Origin: Pseudomonas monsensis
GTDB taxonomy: Bacteria > Pseudomonadota > Gammaproteobacteria > Pseudomonadales > Pseudomonadaceae
Length of the DNA: 64,000 nucleotides
Assembly: GCF_014268495.2 (NCBI RefSeq)
Contig: NZ_CP077087.1
Location: 5,474,501 to 5,538,500, forward strand
Reading direction: 5' to 3'
The notes beneath the pieces were generated by a model. That model was given only the letters and a program-made list of their open reading frames with translations, searched no databases and was not told the DNA's origin. Below, one piece after another: positions 8,079 to 16,923 of the stretch (the first letter of the stretch is position 1; each line of letters opens with the position of its first letter). Both the position numbers and the translations under genes were made by a program.

Positions 8079-8668
8079 GCTTTCTCCGTATCGACGCCAA
8101 TGACAATCAGGTCATCGGTCTCATAGGAATGCGGGGGAACTGGCAGGTTCAAAGGCGCAGGTTGCGACTTGTAGACGCGGCCAGCCAGATCGTAGTGGGA
8201 ACCGTGGCAAGGGCAGAAATAGCCACCGACCCAGTCTTTACCCAGATCCGCAGGTGCCACTTCGGGACGGAAAGTTGGTGAGCAACCCAGGTGCGTGCAG
8301 ATCCCGATCAGCAGCAGAATTTCCGGCTTGATCGAACGCACTTCAGGATCGACATAAGTAGGTTGCGTGGAGTTTTTGGAAGTCGGATCGGAGAGCTGGC
8401 CCTCGATCTTCTTGAGATTCCCCAGGATTTCCGCAGTACGGCGGACAATGAACACCGGCTGGCCGCGCCACTCAGCAATCATCTGCTGCCCTGGCTCGAT
8501 TTTGCTGACATTCACTTTCACCGGTGCGCCGGCGGCTTTCGCCTTGGCACTGGGAAACCATGACCCCACGAACGGGACCGCAGCCCCCACCGCTCCTGCA
8601 GCACCCACCACGGATGTGGCTGCTACCAAGAAGCGACGCCGGCCTGCATTCACGCCGTCATTGCTCAT
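8075..8668 (-). CDS. petA: Ubiquinol-cytochrome c reductase, Rieske iron-sulfur subunit
   Basis: The Rieske protein moves one electron from quinol to cytochrome c1. The 197-residue product opens with a twin-arginine type signal anchor (GRRRFLVAA at 9-17) leading into a membrane helix. The [2Fe-2S] site is complete: CTHLGC at 124-129 and CPCHGSHYD at 152-160, giving ligands Cys124, His126, Cys152 and His155 and the disulfide pair Cys129/Cys154. First gene of the bc1 operon; its stop overlaps the petB ATG. Confidence 0.97.
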   Translation of the reverse strand: MSNDGVNAGRRRFLVAATSVVGAAGAVGAAVPFVGSWFPSAKAKAAGAPVKVNVSKIEPGQQMIAEWRGQPVFIVRRTAEILGNLKKIEGQLSDPTSKNSTQPTYVDPEVRSIKPEILLLIGICTHLGCSPTFRPEVAPADLGKDWVGGYFCPCHGSHYDLAGRVYKSQPAPLNLPVPPHSYETDDLIVIGVDTEKA

Positions 8669-8752
8669 TCAGTCCTCTCCCATCAGCTTTTGTGGCCTGT
8701 TAAATCAGGCATCTACTAAATAAATCAATGTTACTTATAAAAATTTTGCCGA

Positions 8753-8781
8753 ATGGTAATGAAAAGCCCCAATTCTGACAA
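8753..8781 (-). promoter_or_regulatory. Possible sigma70 promoter for petABC
   Basis: On the minus strand TTGTCA (8776-8781) and TACCAT (8753-8758) are 17 bp apart, about 85 bp upstream of petA. Spacing is ideal but the -10 is only a fair match. A second AT-rich TATAAG lies at 8735-8740. Sequence inspection only. Confidence 0.4.
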
Positions 8782-8881
8782 GGGAATTACCCGGAGCTTC
8801 CACCCCCAAGCCTTGCAGTATAGGGGGTCTACGGATGAGGCAAGTTGTCACAGCGCAATTCTTTTGATAAATCGCAGGCAT

Positions 8882-8922
8882 AAAAAAACGCCCGCTTCCG
8901 TGAGGAATCGGGCGTTCTTTTT
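8882..8922 (-). terminator. Rho-independent terminator of rpsI
   Basis: Minus strand: stem AACGCCCG / CGGGCGTT with a loop of about 15 bases, followed by seven T. It sits 16 bp after the rpsI stop and before the petA promoter region. Confidence 0.9.
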
Positions 8923-8938
8923 GAACGTGGAAGCGGAA

Positions 8939-9331
8939 TTAACGCTTCGAGTACTGCGGACGCTTACGCGCTTTACGCAGACCCACTTTCTTACGTTCAA
9001 CTTCACGGGCGTCGCGAGTAACGAAGCCAGCTTTGCGCAGAGCGCCGCGCAGGGTTTCGTCGTAGTCCATCAGAGCGCGAGTGATACCGTGGCGGATTGC
9101 GCCAGCTTGACCACTTACACCGCCGCCGATGACAGTGACGTAGATGTCGAATTTCTCGACAGTCTCGGTCAGTTCCAGCGGCTGACGAACTACCATGCGG
9201 GCAGTTTCGCGGCCGAAGAACGAGTCCAGGGAGCGGTTGTTGATGGAGATGTTACCAGTACCCGGACGCAGGAAAACGCGTGCGGTTGCGGTCTTGCGAC
9301 GGCCAGTGCCGTAATTTTGAGTCGCCGACAT
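8939..9331 (-). CDS. rpsI: 30S ribosomal protein S9 (uS9)
   Basis: Component of the head of the 30S subunit whose C-terminal tail touches P-site tRNA. The 130-residue product has the standard length, the N-terminal YGTGRRKTATARVFLRPG stretch (6-23) and the diagnostic end KARKRPQYSKR, in which the final SKR contacts tRNA. It lies 14 bp downstream of rplM and forms the conserved rplM-rpsI operon. Confidence 0.98.
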   Translation of the reverse strand: MSATQNYGTGRRKTATARVFLRPGTGNISINNRSLDSFFGRETARMVVRQPLELTETVEKFDIYVTVIGGGVSGQAGAIRHGITRALMDYDETLRGALRKAGFVTRDAREVERKKVGLRKARKRPQYSKR

Positions 9332-9345
9332 AATGAACTATTCCG

Positions 9346-9774
9346 TTAAATCTTCAGTTCTTGGGGCTGCTGAGCAGTATGAGGGTGTGCAGCGCCCGCA
9401 TAGACTTTCAGCTTACGGTACATGTCACGACCCAGCGGGTTCTTAGGCAGCATGCCTTTAACCGCGGTCTCGATCACGCGCTCAGGGGCTTTGGCGATCA
9501 GCTTTTCAAAGTTGATCGACTTGATGCCGCCCGGGAAACCGGAGTGGGAGTAGTACATTTTGTCAGTGGTTTTAGCGCCGGTAACACGGATCTGCTCGGC
9601 GTTGATTACGACGATGTAGTCGCCGGTGTCAACGTGAGGAGTGTACTCAGGCTTGTGCTTGCCACGCAGACGGCTCGCGATTTCGGTGGCCAGACGACCC
9701 AGGGTCTGACCAGCAGCGTCGACGACAAACCAGTCGCGCTTTACTGTTTCCGGTTTAGCAGTAAAAGTTTTCAT
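9346..9774 (-). CDS. rplM: 50S ribosomal protein L13 (uL13)
   Basis: Early-assembly protein of the 50S subunit. The 142-residue product is of standard length with family motifs RDWFVVDAAGQTLGRLA near 14-30, GDYIVVINA near 52 and GMLPKNPLGRDMYRKLKVY near 107-126. In E. coli L13 represses its own operon through the mRNA leader; here about 40-60 nt of leader separate the predicted promoter from the ATG, which leaves room for the same control, though I cannot show it. Confidence 0.98.
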   Translation of the reverse strand: MKTFTAKPETVKRDWFVVDAAGQTLGRLATEIASRLRGKHKPEYTPHVDTGDYIVVINAEQIRVTGAKTTDKMYYSHSGFPGGIKSINFEKLIAKAPERVIETAVKGMLPKNPLGRDMYRKLKVYAGAAHPHTAQQPQELKI

Positions 9775-9814
9775 TCTTTATAGCCTCAGGGGCCGCCTGT
9801 AAATAAGACGGCGG

Positions 9815-9843
9815 ATCTTACTGAATAGTGCGTACTTTGACAA
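9815..9843 (-). promoter_or_regulatory. Predicted sigma70 promoter of rplM-rpsI
   Basis: On the minus strand TTGTCA (9838-9843) and TAAGAT (9815-9820) are 17 bp apart, roughly 40 bp upstream of the rplM ATG. Good match and correct distance for the only promoter needed in this gap. Confidence 0.6.
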
Positions 9844-10018
9844 GTCAAAGGCAGCCGGATACAGACGCTTTCGGGGGCTCGGGTCGGCGCGTCCGTTCAA
9901 CGGCAAGATTCTTCGGCGGCGGCGCATCACTTCCACTGCAGAAAGAGGTCGGCAATTATGCAGATTGCGAAAAAATTTTCAACCTGCTTTTATGATTGTT
10001 TTGCCCAAGGAGCACCCG

Positions 10019-11059
10019 ATGGACTATCGCCAGCTAGGCCGTACCGACCTGAACGTGAGTGCAATCTGCCTCGGCACCATGACCTGGGGCGAGCAAAACA
10101 CTGAAGCTGAAGCCTTTGCCCAGATCGAACGGGCCAAGGAAGCGGGGATCAATTTCATCGACACCGCCGAGATGTACCCGGTGCCGCCGAAAGCCGAAAC
10201 CTACGCCACCACCGAGCGCTACATCGGCAATTACTTCAAAATTCGCGGTGACCGCGCCGACTGGATCCTCGCCAGCAAGATCGCCGGCCCCGGCAACACC
10301 ATCGACTACATCCGCGACAAAAACCTGCGCCACAACCGTCAACACATCACCGAAGCGGTCGATGCCAGCCTCAAGCGCCTGCAGACCGACTACATCGACC
10401 TGTATCAATTGCACTGGCCGGAGCGCAGCACCAACTTTTTCGGACAACTGGGCTACAAGCACAAGATCGAAGCCAACCTGACGCCGCTCGAAGACACCCT
10501 CGAAGCCCTCGACGAACAGGTCAAGGCCGGCAAGATCCGCCACATCGGTCTGTCCAACGAAACCCCGTGGGGCACCATGCGTTTCCTCGCTCTGGCCGAA
10601 GCCCGTGGCTGGCCGCGCGCGGTGTCGATCCAGAACCCTTACAACCTGCTCAACCGCAGCTTCGAAATCGGCCTGGCGGAAATCGCCATCCGCGAACAGT
10701 GCGGCCTGCTCGCCTATTCGCCGCTGGCGTTCGGTTTCCTGTCGGGCAAGTACGAAGGTGGCGCCCGCCCGCCAAAAGGTCGCCTGAGCCTCTACAGCCG
10801 CTTCAGCCGCTATTTCAATGCGCAGTCGGAAGCGGCGTGCAGCCGTTACGTGGCCCTGGCCCGCGAACATGGCCTGGACCCGGCGCAAATGGCCTTGGCA
10901 TTCGTGACCCAGCAACCGTTCGTCACCAGTAACATCATTGGCGCGACGACCCTTGAGCAACTGGACAGCAACATTGCCAGTTTCGAGCTGAAGCTTTCCG
11001 ACGAAGTGCTGGCCGGGATTGAGGCGATTCACAAGGATCATCCGAATCCGGCGCCTTGA
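10019..11059 (+). CDS. tas: Tas-like NADP(H)-dependent aldo-keto reductase
   Basis: A 346-residue (alpha/beta)8-barrel aldo-keto reductase, same length as E. coli Tas. The catalytic tetrad is visible: Asp48 and Tyr53 (FIDTAEMY), Lys87 (LASKIAG) and His132 (YQLHWPER). The C-terminal NADP-binding stretch SNIIGATTLEQLDSNI is present. The natural substrate of Tas proteins is not established. The ATG at 10019 is preferred because AAGGAG lies 8 bp upstream; the open frame extends to 9965 without a site. Monocistronic, followed by a REP pair. Confidence 0.9.
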   Translation: MDYRQLGRTDLNVSAICLGTMTWGEQNTEAEAFAQIERAKEAGINFIDTAEMYPVPPKAETYATTERYIGNYFKIRGDRADWILASKIAGPGNTIDYIRDKNLRHNRQHITEAVDASLKRLQTDYIDLYQLHWPERSTNFFGQLGYKHKIEANLTPLEDTLEALDEQVKAGKIRHIGLSNETPWGTMRFLALAEARGWPRAVSIQNPYNLLNRSFEIGLAEIAIREQCGLLAYSPLAFGFLSGKYEGGARPPKGRLSLYSRFSRYFNAQSEAACSRYVALAREHGLDPAQMALAFVTQQPFVTSNIIGATTLEQLDSNIASFELKLSDEVLAGIEAIHKDHPNPAP

Positions 11060-11075
11060 TTAATCCATAAATCAA

Positions 11076-11142
11076 ATCGCGAGCAGGCTCACTCCTACAT
11101 TTTGGAATGCGTTCCTCTGCAGGAACGAGCCTGCTCGCGATA
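11076..11142. repeat. REP element pair (inverted)
   Basis: Two inverted REP units: ATCGCGAGCAGGCTC on the left and GAGCCTGCTCGCGAT on the right around a short spacer with GTTCCTCTGCAGGAAC. Typical of P. fluorescens-group intergenic REP doublets; located between two convergent genes. Confidence 0.85.
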
Positions 11143-11165
11143 GCGGTCTGACAGCCACCGAAAAC

Positions 11166-12302
11166 CTACAGCGACCGCGCAATGATCTCCTTCATGATTT
11201 CATTGGTGCCGGCATAGATCCGCTGCACCCGCGCATCGGCCCACGCCCGGGCCACCGGGTATTCCCACATGAAGCCGTACCCGCCGTGCAATTGCACGCA
11301 CTCGTCGAGCACCTTGCATTGCAGGTCGGTGCCCCAGTACTTGGCCATCGCCGCCGTCGGCACATCCAGTCTGCCTTGCAGATGCAACTCGAGGCAGCGG
11401 TCGACGAAGACCCGGCCGATCTGAATCTCGGTGGCCATCTCCGCCAGCTTGAAGCGGGTGTTCTGGAAATCGGCAATTGCCTTGCCGAAGGCCTTGCGAT
11501 CACGGGTGTAATCCAGCGTCCACTGCAACGCAGCTTCGGCTGAAGCCAGCCCACCGATTGCCACGGTCAGGCGCTCCTGCGGCAACTCCTGCATCAAATA
11601 AGCGAACCCCGCCCCGGCCTGGCCCAACAGGTTTTCCTTGGGTACACGGACGTCCTGGAAGAACAATTCCGACGTGTCCTGGGCCTTCATGCCGACCTTC
11701 TCCAGGCGCTTGCCCTTCTCGAAGCCAGGCGTATTGGCTTCGACCAGGAACAGGCTGGTGCCCTTGGCGCCAGCCTTCGGATCGGTCTTGGCGACAACGA
11801 TTACCAGATCCGCGAGAAAGCCGTTGGTGATAAAGGTCTTGGAGCCGTTGATCACGTACTCATCGCCATCCAGCACAGCGGTGGTCTTCACGCCTTGCAG
11901 GTCGGAACCGGCGCCCGGCTCGGTCATGGCGATGGCCGTGACCATCTCGCCCGAGACCAGTTTGGGCAGGTACTTGTGCTTCAGCGCCTCGCTGCCGTAA
12001 TGCAGGATGTAGGGCGCAACGATGTCCGAATGCAGCGAAAAGCCGATGCCGGTCAGCCCCAGCCGCCCCACCTCCTCGATCACCACGGTGCTGTAGAGAA
12101 AGTCCGCGCCCAGGCCGCCGTACTCTTCGGGCAAGTGCGAGCAGAGCATCCCCGCCTCCCCCGCCTTGTTCCACAGTTTGCGGTCGATGTGGCCTTGTTT
12201 CTCCCATTGCGCATGGAACGGCACAGCCTCTTTTTCGAGGAAGGTTCGTACGCTGTCGCGGAACAATTCGTGCTCGGAGCTGAACAAGGTTCTGGGGATC
12301 AT
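11166..12302 (-). CDS. Acyl-CoA dehydrogenase
   Basis: FAD-dependent acyl-CoA dehydrogenase, 378 residues, the normal length for the short/medium/isovaleryl-type family. Visible motifs: AMTEPGAGSDLQG near 124-136 (signature 1), KTFITNG near 152, and the C-terminal QLHGGYGFMWEYPVAR with IYAGTNEIMKEII near 362-374, which holds the usual catalytic-glutamate region. It introduces the alpha-beta double bond into an acyl-CoA and passes electrons to ETF. The substrate cannot be told from sequence. It is divergent from a GlxA-type regulator, which may control it. Confidence 0.92.
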   Translation of the reverse strand: MIPRTLFSSEHELFRDSVRTFLEKEAVPFHAQWEKQGHIDRKLWNKAGEAGMLCSHLPEEYGGLGADFLYSTVVIEEVGRLGLTGIGFSLHSDIVAPYILHYGSEALKHKYLPKLVSGEMVTAIAMTEPGAGSDLQGVKTTAVLDGDEYVINGSKTFITNGFLADLVIVVAKTDPKAGAKGTSLFLVEANTPGFEKGKRLEKVGMKAQDTSELFFQDVRVPKENLLGQAGAGFAYLMQELPQERLTVAIGGLASAEAALQWTLDYTRDRKAFGKAIADFQNTRFKLAEMATEIQIGRVFVDRCLELHLQGRLDVPTAAMAKYWGTDLQCKVLDECVQLHGGYGFMWEYPVARAWADARVQRIYAGTNEIMKEIIARSL

Positions 12303-12453
12303 GCGGCACCTTTCTTTCTTGTTGGAGGGAGATGACCTTCAGAGACTATGCCTCACCTCCGATACAGGACACTGGACACATCCGACAAAAAATAAGACGA
12401 TCCAGCCGTCTGGTGACCACTTTCCCTTATAAAAACAAAACAAAAGTTGAATT

Positions 12454-13449
12454 ATGTCCAAGCAAGTCTCCACGCCTTTGCGGCGCGTCAGCATCCTGGC
12501 AATCGACCGGGTTTTCGCATCCACACTCATGCAGGCCAAGGATTTCTTCCACCTGGCCAGCCTGCGTTACGGCAAACAACTGGGCCACGGCCTGACACCG
12601 GCGTTCGAAACGCGCCTGGTCAGCCCCGACGGCAAACCGGTGAACAGTTTCAGTGACGTGGTGATGCCGGTGGACGGCGGCCTGGAAAACGCCGATGTGA
12701 TCATCCTTCCGGCGTTCTGGGATGATTTCGATACCCTTTGCAGCCGTTATCCCCAGGTCTTGCCGTGGCTGCGTGAACAGCACGCCCGCGGCGCCGTGCT
12801 CTGCGGTGAAGCCACCGGCGTGTTCTGGCTGGCCGAGGCCGGCTTGCTCAATGGCAAGGAAGCGACCACCTACTGGCGCTTCTTCAATGCCTTCGCCGAG
12901 CGATTCCCCAAGGTTTACCTAAATCAGGACAAACACCTGACCGACGCCGACAACCTGTATTGCGCCGGCGGCACGACATCGGCGTGCGATCTCTATATCT
13001 ACCTGATCGAACGCTTCTGCGGCGCCAACGTGGCGCAAGCCGTGGCCCGCGACATCCTTTACGAAGTGCAGCGCAGCTATTCGCCAGGGCGCATCGGCTT
13101 CGGCGGGCAGAAGCTGCATCAGGACGTGATCATCCTGCAGATCCAGCACTGGCTCGAAGAGCACTACGCCGACAAGTTCCGCTTCGAAGACGTCGCCCGT
13201 GAGCACGGCATGAGCATCCGCAACTTCATGCGCCGCTTCCAGACCGCCACCGGCGACAAGCCGCTGCATTACCTGCAACGCCTGCGCATCGAGACCGCCA
13301 AGGGCCTGTTGTCCGGCAGCCGCAAGAGCATCAAGACCATCAGTTATGAGGTCGGCTACGACGATGCGAGCTTCTTTGCGCGGTTGTTCCGCCAGCACAC
13401 CGAGCTGTCGCCGAACCAGTATCGGCAGCAGTTTCAGCAGGCTGCGTAA
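12454..13449 (+). CDS. GlxA-family transcriptional regulator (DJ-1/PfpI + AraC HTH)
   Basis: A 331-residue regulator with an N-terminal DJ-1/PfpI-like domain (about 12-190; nucleophile-elbow region GAVLCGEATG, Cys117) and a C-terminal AraC-type double helix-turn-helix (about 225-328; HGMSIRNFMRRFQTATG, then KTISYEVGYDDASFFARLF). Relatives include GbdR, CdhR and ArgR, which sense quaternary amines or amino acids, but the ligand here is unknown. It is divergent from the acyl-CoA dehydrogenase across 151 bp, an arrangement that suggests local control. Confidence 0.9.
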   Translation: MSKQVSTPLRRVSILAIDRVFASTLMQAKDFFHLASLRYGKQLGHGLTPAFETRLVSPDGKPVNSFSDVVMPVDGGLENADVIILPAFWDDFDTLCSRYPQVLPWLREQHARGAVLCGEATGVFWLAEAGLLNGKEATTYWRFFNAFAERFPKVYLNQDKHLTDADNLYCAGGTTSACDLYIYLIERFCGANVAQAVARDILYEVQRSYSPGRIGFGGQKLHQDVIILQIQHWLEEHYADKFRFEDVAREHGMSIRNFMRRFQTATGDKPLHYLQRLRIETAKGLLSGSRKSIKTISYEVGYDDASFFARLFRQHTELSPNQYRQQFQQAA

Positions 13450-13469
13450 CCCCCGAAGCAAATACAAAA

Positions 13470-13502
13470 CCTGTGGGAGCTGGCTTGCCAGCTCCCACAC
13501 GG
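13470..13502. repeat. Single REP hairpin
   Basis: Near-perfect palindrome CTGTGGGAGCTGGCTTGCCA with its complement GCTCCCACA. A common P. fluorescens-group REP unit, between convergent genes. Confidence 0.75.
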
Positions 13503-13535
13503 ATTGCAGTGCGTTCGAGTTTTTCTTCAGCGCAT

Positions 13536-13569
13536 AAAAAGGGCCTGCAATTGCAGGCCCTTTTTTTTT
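13536..13569. terminator. Bidirectional terminator (regulator / zapE)
   Basis: Perfect stem GGGCCTGCAA / TTGCAGGCCC with A5 on the left and T9 on the right. Serves the converging GlxA-type regulator gene and zapE. Confidence 0.93.
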
Positions 13570-13584
13570 GTACGCCGATTCTGT

Positions 13585-14679
13585 TTAAGGCTTGTGCGCC
13601 CGCGACAGGAATTCGTGGGATTGCATCTCCAGCAGACGGCTGAGCGTGCGCTGGAACTCGAACGTCAGGCGCCCGCCGGTGTACAGGTCTTTCAACTCGA
13701 CTTCGGCAGAAATGATCAGCTTGACGTTACGGTCGTAGAACTCGTCGACCATGTTGATGAAGCGCCGGGCGATGTCGTCGGTGGTGACGCTCATCTGCTC
13801 GACGCCGCTGAGCAACACGGCGTGGAAGATCTTGCCCAGTTCGATGTAGTCGTTCTGGCTGCGCGGGCCATCGCACAGTTCGCGGAAGTCGAACCAGGCC
13901 ACGTCGTCGCACGTGCGCAGGGCACGGATCTCACGGTTTTCGATGATCAGCACATCGTTCTCGATCGCGGCAGTGCACTCCGGCGTCAGTGCGCGGAAGC
14001 TCTTGCGCAAGCTTTCGTGCGCCGCTTCGTCGAGCGGATAGTGGAACAGCTCGGCTTGTTCGAGGTGACGCAGTCGGTAGTCGACGCCACTGTCGACGTT
14101 GACGATCTCGGTGTTCTGCTTGATCAGCGCAATCGCCGGCAGGAAACGCGCGCGCTGCAAACCGTCCTTGTACAAGCCATCCGGAACGATGTTCGAGGTC
14201 GCGACCAGGGTCACGCCGTTCTTGAACAGTTCTTCCATCAGCGTGCCGAGGATCATCGCGTCGGTGATGTCGGACACGAAGAACTCATCGAAACAGATCA
14301 CCCGCGACTCGGTCGCGAAGCGCTTGGCGATGATGGTCAGCGGGTTTTTCTCGCCGCCGAGGGTTTTCATCTCTTCGTGCACACGCTTCATGAAGCGGTG
14401 GAAGTGGGTGCGGGTCTTTTCCTTGAACGGCAGCGCTTCGAAGAAGGTGTCGACCAGGTAGGTCTTGCCGCGACCCACGCCGCCCCAGAAATACAGACCC
14501 TTGACCGGCGTCTGATCCTTTTTGCCAAACAGCTTGCTCAGCAAACCCGGCTTGTTCTGGTCGGCAGCAATGAGATCTTCATACAGACGCTGCAAATGAC
14601 GCACAGCAGTTTCCTGCGCGGCGTCATGGAAGAAGTCCGGGCGTTTCAGATCAGCTTGGTATCGTTCTAGGGGCGTCAT
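13585..14679 (-). CDS. zapE: Cell division protein ZapE (AFG1-like ATPase)
   Basis: ZapE is a cytoplasmic ATPase that interacts with FtsZ at the constricting ring in E. coli and is related to mitochondrial AFG1/LACE1. The 364-residue product (family about 360-375) has a P-loop GGVGRGKT at 66-73 and a Walker B region VICFDEFFVSD near 170-180. The N-terminal YQADLKRPDFFHDAAQ is typical of the family. Downstream of trpS on the same strand but separated by a strong terminator, so likely its own unit. Confidence 0.94.
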   Translation of the reverse strand: MTPLERYQADLKRPDFFHDAAQETAVRHLQRLYEDLIAADQNKPGLLSKLFGKKDQTPVKGLYFWGGVGRGKTYLVDTFFEALPFKEKTRTHFHRFMKRVHEEMKTLGGEKNPLTIIAKRFATESRVICFDEFFVSDITDAMILGTLMEELFKNGVTLVATSNIVPDGLYKDGLQRARFLPAIALIKQNTEIVNVDSGVDYRLRHLEQAELFHYPLDEAAHESLRKSFRALTPECTAAIENDVLIIENREIRALRTCDDVAWFDFRELCDGPRSQNDYIELGKIFHAVLLSGVEQMSVTTDDIARRFINMVDEFYDRNVKLIISAEVELKDLYTGGRLTFEFQRTLSRLLEMQSHEFLSRAHKP

Positions 14680-14694
14680 AATTCGTTAGCAAGG

Positions 14695-14733
14695 CAACAA
14701 AAACGGGCCGTCACTGTAGCGACGGCCCGTAGG
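14695..14733 (-). terminator. Rho-independent terminator of trpS
   Basis: Minus strand: stem ACGGGCCGTC / GACGGCCCGT with an 8-nt loop, followed by TTTTTGTTG. Located between trpS and zapE. Confidence 0.88.
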
Positions 14734-14769
14734 AATGGCAATCAGCCCTTGGTCGGGCCGCGCCGTTGT

Positions 14770-16125
14770 TTAGTCCTGAACCGGGGTCAGCGCAACGCGC
14801 AACGCCTCGACGGCCGCGTCCCGCGCAGCGGTATCAGCGAACGCCGGGCTGTCGCCGACGCACTCGCCTTCCAGCCATACGCTGAAGCTCAGGTCTTCAT
14901 TGCGCACATCCAGCGGCTGGCCGGATTGCAGTTGCTTGGTCACCTGGCCTGCAGTTTTGCCGTCGTCGAAGTTGCGCGACAACAGCAGTTGCTCGCCATC
15001 GGCCGCCAGCAGACGGAAGCGGAAGCTGCCATCGTCTTCACGGAAGCTGACGAAGCGCGCGGCTTTCGCGGCCTTCTTCTTGGTGGTCGCAGCGACTTGC
15101 ACTTGATTGACGAAGGAACGCAGGCCTACGGCTTCACGCAGTTCGTTGAGGAACGGCGTTGCCACGGCACGGGCTTTCTTCGCGCCGATCTGCAGGATGT
15201 CTTCCAGATCTGCCGGACGTTCGATCAACTGGTGATACTTGTCGCGCGCCTCGCCCAGTTCGTTGTCGAGCAACTGGAACAGGCGATTCTTCGCCTCGCC
15301 CCAACCCAGACCGCCGAGCAGTTCGCTGCGGAACTCATCAGCCTGCGCCGGTGTGGCAAACGCCTGGAACAGGGTGAACAGGTGCGAGTTGTCCGGATCC
15401 TTGGCTTCGCCTGGTGCCTTGGAGTCAGTGACGATCCGCGAGATCGCGTCCTTCATCTCTTTGGCGCTGGAGAACAACGGGATGGTGTTGTCGTAGCTCT
15501 TCGACATCTTGCGCCCGTCGAGGCCCGGCAACGTCGCCACGCTCTCTTCGATCAGCGCTTCGGGCATGGTGAAGAACTCTTTGCCCTGGCCGAACAGGTG
15601 GTTGAAGCGCTGGCCGATGTCACGGGCCATTTCCACGTGCTGGATCTGGTCACGACCGACCGGCACCTTGTGTGCGTTGAACATCAGGATGTCCGCCGCC
15701 ATCAGCACCGGGTAGCTGTAGAGGCCCATGGTGATGCCGGCATCCGGGTCTTCACCGGTCTCGACGTTCTTGTCCACCGAGGCCTTGTAGGCGTGCGCAC
15801 GGTTGAGCAGGCCCTTGGCGGCGACGCAGGTCAGCAGCCAGGTCAGCTCAGGGATTTCCGGGATGTCGGACTGGCGATAGAAGGTTACGCGGTCGACATC
15901 CAGGCCACCGGCCAGCCAGGTCGCGGCGATTTCCAGACGCGAGCGCTGAATGCGCAGCGGGTCATCGCATTTGATCAGGGCGTGGTAGTCGGCCAAGAAG
16001 TAGAACGAGTCGGCATTGCTGTCGCGGCTGGCAAGGATCGCCGGGCGGATGGCGCCGGCATAGTTGCCCAGGTGCGGCGTGCCGGTGGTGGTGATGCCGG
16101 TGAGGATGCGGGTACGGTTCGTCAT
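14770..16125 (-). CDS. trpS: Tryptophanyl-tRNA synthetase with C-terminal extension
   Basis: Charges tRNA-Trp. The class I signatures are present: TGTPHLGN (14-21, HIGH equivalent) and KMSKS at 206-210. At 451 residues it is about 115 longer than the E. coli enzyme (334). The extra C-terminal part (about 340-451) contains FVNQVQVAATTKKKAAKAA and a domain with FRLLAADGEQLLLSRNF. Long TrpS proteins of this kind are usual in Pseudomonas. The ATG at 16125 is preferred over one eight codons upstream because family members begin just before the RILTGITTTG strand. Confidence 0.94.
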   Translation of the reverse strand: MTNRTRILTGITTTGTPHLGNYAGAIRPAILASRDSNADSFYFLADYHALIKCDDPLRIQRSRLEIAATWLAGGLDVDRVTFYRQSDIPEIPELTWLLTCVAAKGLLNRAHAYKASVDKNVETGEDPDAGITMGLYSYPVLMAADILMFNAHKVPVGRDQIQHVEMARDIGQRFNHLFGQGKEFFTMPEALIEESVATLPGLDGRKMSKSYDNTIPLFSSAKEMKDAISRIVTDSKAPGEAKDPDNSHLFTLFQAFATPAQADEFRSELLGGLGWGEAKNRLFQLLDNELGEARDKYHQLIERPADLEDILQIGAKKARAVATPFLNELREAVGLRSFVNQVQVAATTKKKAAKAARFVSFREDDGSFRFRLLAADGEQLLLSRNFDDGKTAGQVTKQLQSGQPLDVRNEDLSFSVWLEGECVGDSPAFADTAARDAAVEALRVALTPVQD

Positions 16126-16149
16126 GGGTAATCGCTTGTCAGACTGCAA

Positions 16150-16779
16150 TCAATTCGAAAGACGCGGCAGGATCAGATCCTTGAGATCGGTCAGCTTGCC
16201 ATGAAAAAAGTGTCCGCATTCTGCCACTTTCAGCAGCTCATGGGGGCGCTGGAGTTTTTCCGACCAGTCGTAGACCAGTTGCGGATCGATCACTTCGTCG
16301 GTTTCCGGCTGGATCACGGTCAGCTCGCCGTGCTGCGGCAGTTGATCCTGATCGCCCAGGCGCATGACCGCCGGCGCCACCATGAACAGCTGCTTGAGCG
16401 GCACGCCCTCGGCCTCAAGACGACCGCCGAGACTTGCTGCAACAAATCCGCCGAAGGAGAAACCGAACAGGGTCAGTGGCAGATCCGGGTGTTTTTCCCG
16501 CAGCCATGCGGCTGCAGCCTGAGCATCGTCGACTTCACCGCTGCCCATGTCATGGGAACCTTCGCTGGCACCGACGCCGCGATAGTTGAAGCGCAAGGTA
16601 ATCAGGCCGGCGTCGCGCGCGGTGCGCTGCAGGGTCGAGACGACCTTGTTGAGCATGGTACCGCCCTGTACCGGGTTCGGATGACAGATCAACGCGATGC
16701 CGATTGGCTGCTCGTTATCCAGGTACAGAGACTCAAGTTGGCCCACCGGGCCGTCAATCACTACAGGGGTTTCACGCAT
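16150..16779 (-). CDS. Alpha/beta hydrolase (putative serine hydrolase)
   Basis: A 209-residue alpha/beta-hydrolase-fold protein of the kind annotated as CocE/YpfH-like or COG2945. Visible: the oxyanion region GIALICHPNPVQGGTM, the nucleophile elbow GFSFGG near residue 110, a late Asp (PETDEVID) and His (CGHFFHG) completing a Ser-Asp-His triad. The start at 16779 is chosen because the longer frame would overlap the divergent zapG gene. It is 24 bp upstream of trpS on the same strand and probably co-transcribed with it. Substrate unknown. Confidence 0.85.
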   Translation of the reverse strand: MRETPVVIDGPVGQLESLYLDNEQPIGIALICHPNPVQGGTMLNKVVSTLQRTARDAGLITLRFNYRGVGASEGSHDMGSGEVDDAQAAAAWLREKHPDLPLTLFGFSFGGFVAASLGGRLEAEGVPLKQLFMVAPAVMRLGDQDQLPQHGELTVIQPETDEVIDPQLVYDWSEKLQRPHELLKVAECGHFFHGKLTDLKDLILPRLSN

Positions 16780-16923
16780 CAGCAAGGAAGGAACTCCGTG
16801 ACCTCGAATCGGGTCGACTCGTCTAGCAAATTGTCTGTGCCAATCTATTGCGAGTGAATCGCGGTATACAGCGCAGGTTCGAGCCGTTAACGTAAAGCAA
16901 AGCCGTTTATAGAGGAAGGACTC

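Noticed and set aside
6648..8126. 492-codon plus-strand frame over petB and petC
   Set aside because: Antisense shadow; His/Gln/Arg-rich translation of reversed membrane-protein codons.
14749..16131. 460-codon plus-strand frame over trpS
   Set aside because: Antisense shadow of a clear tRNA synthetase gene.
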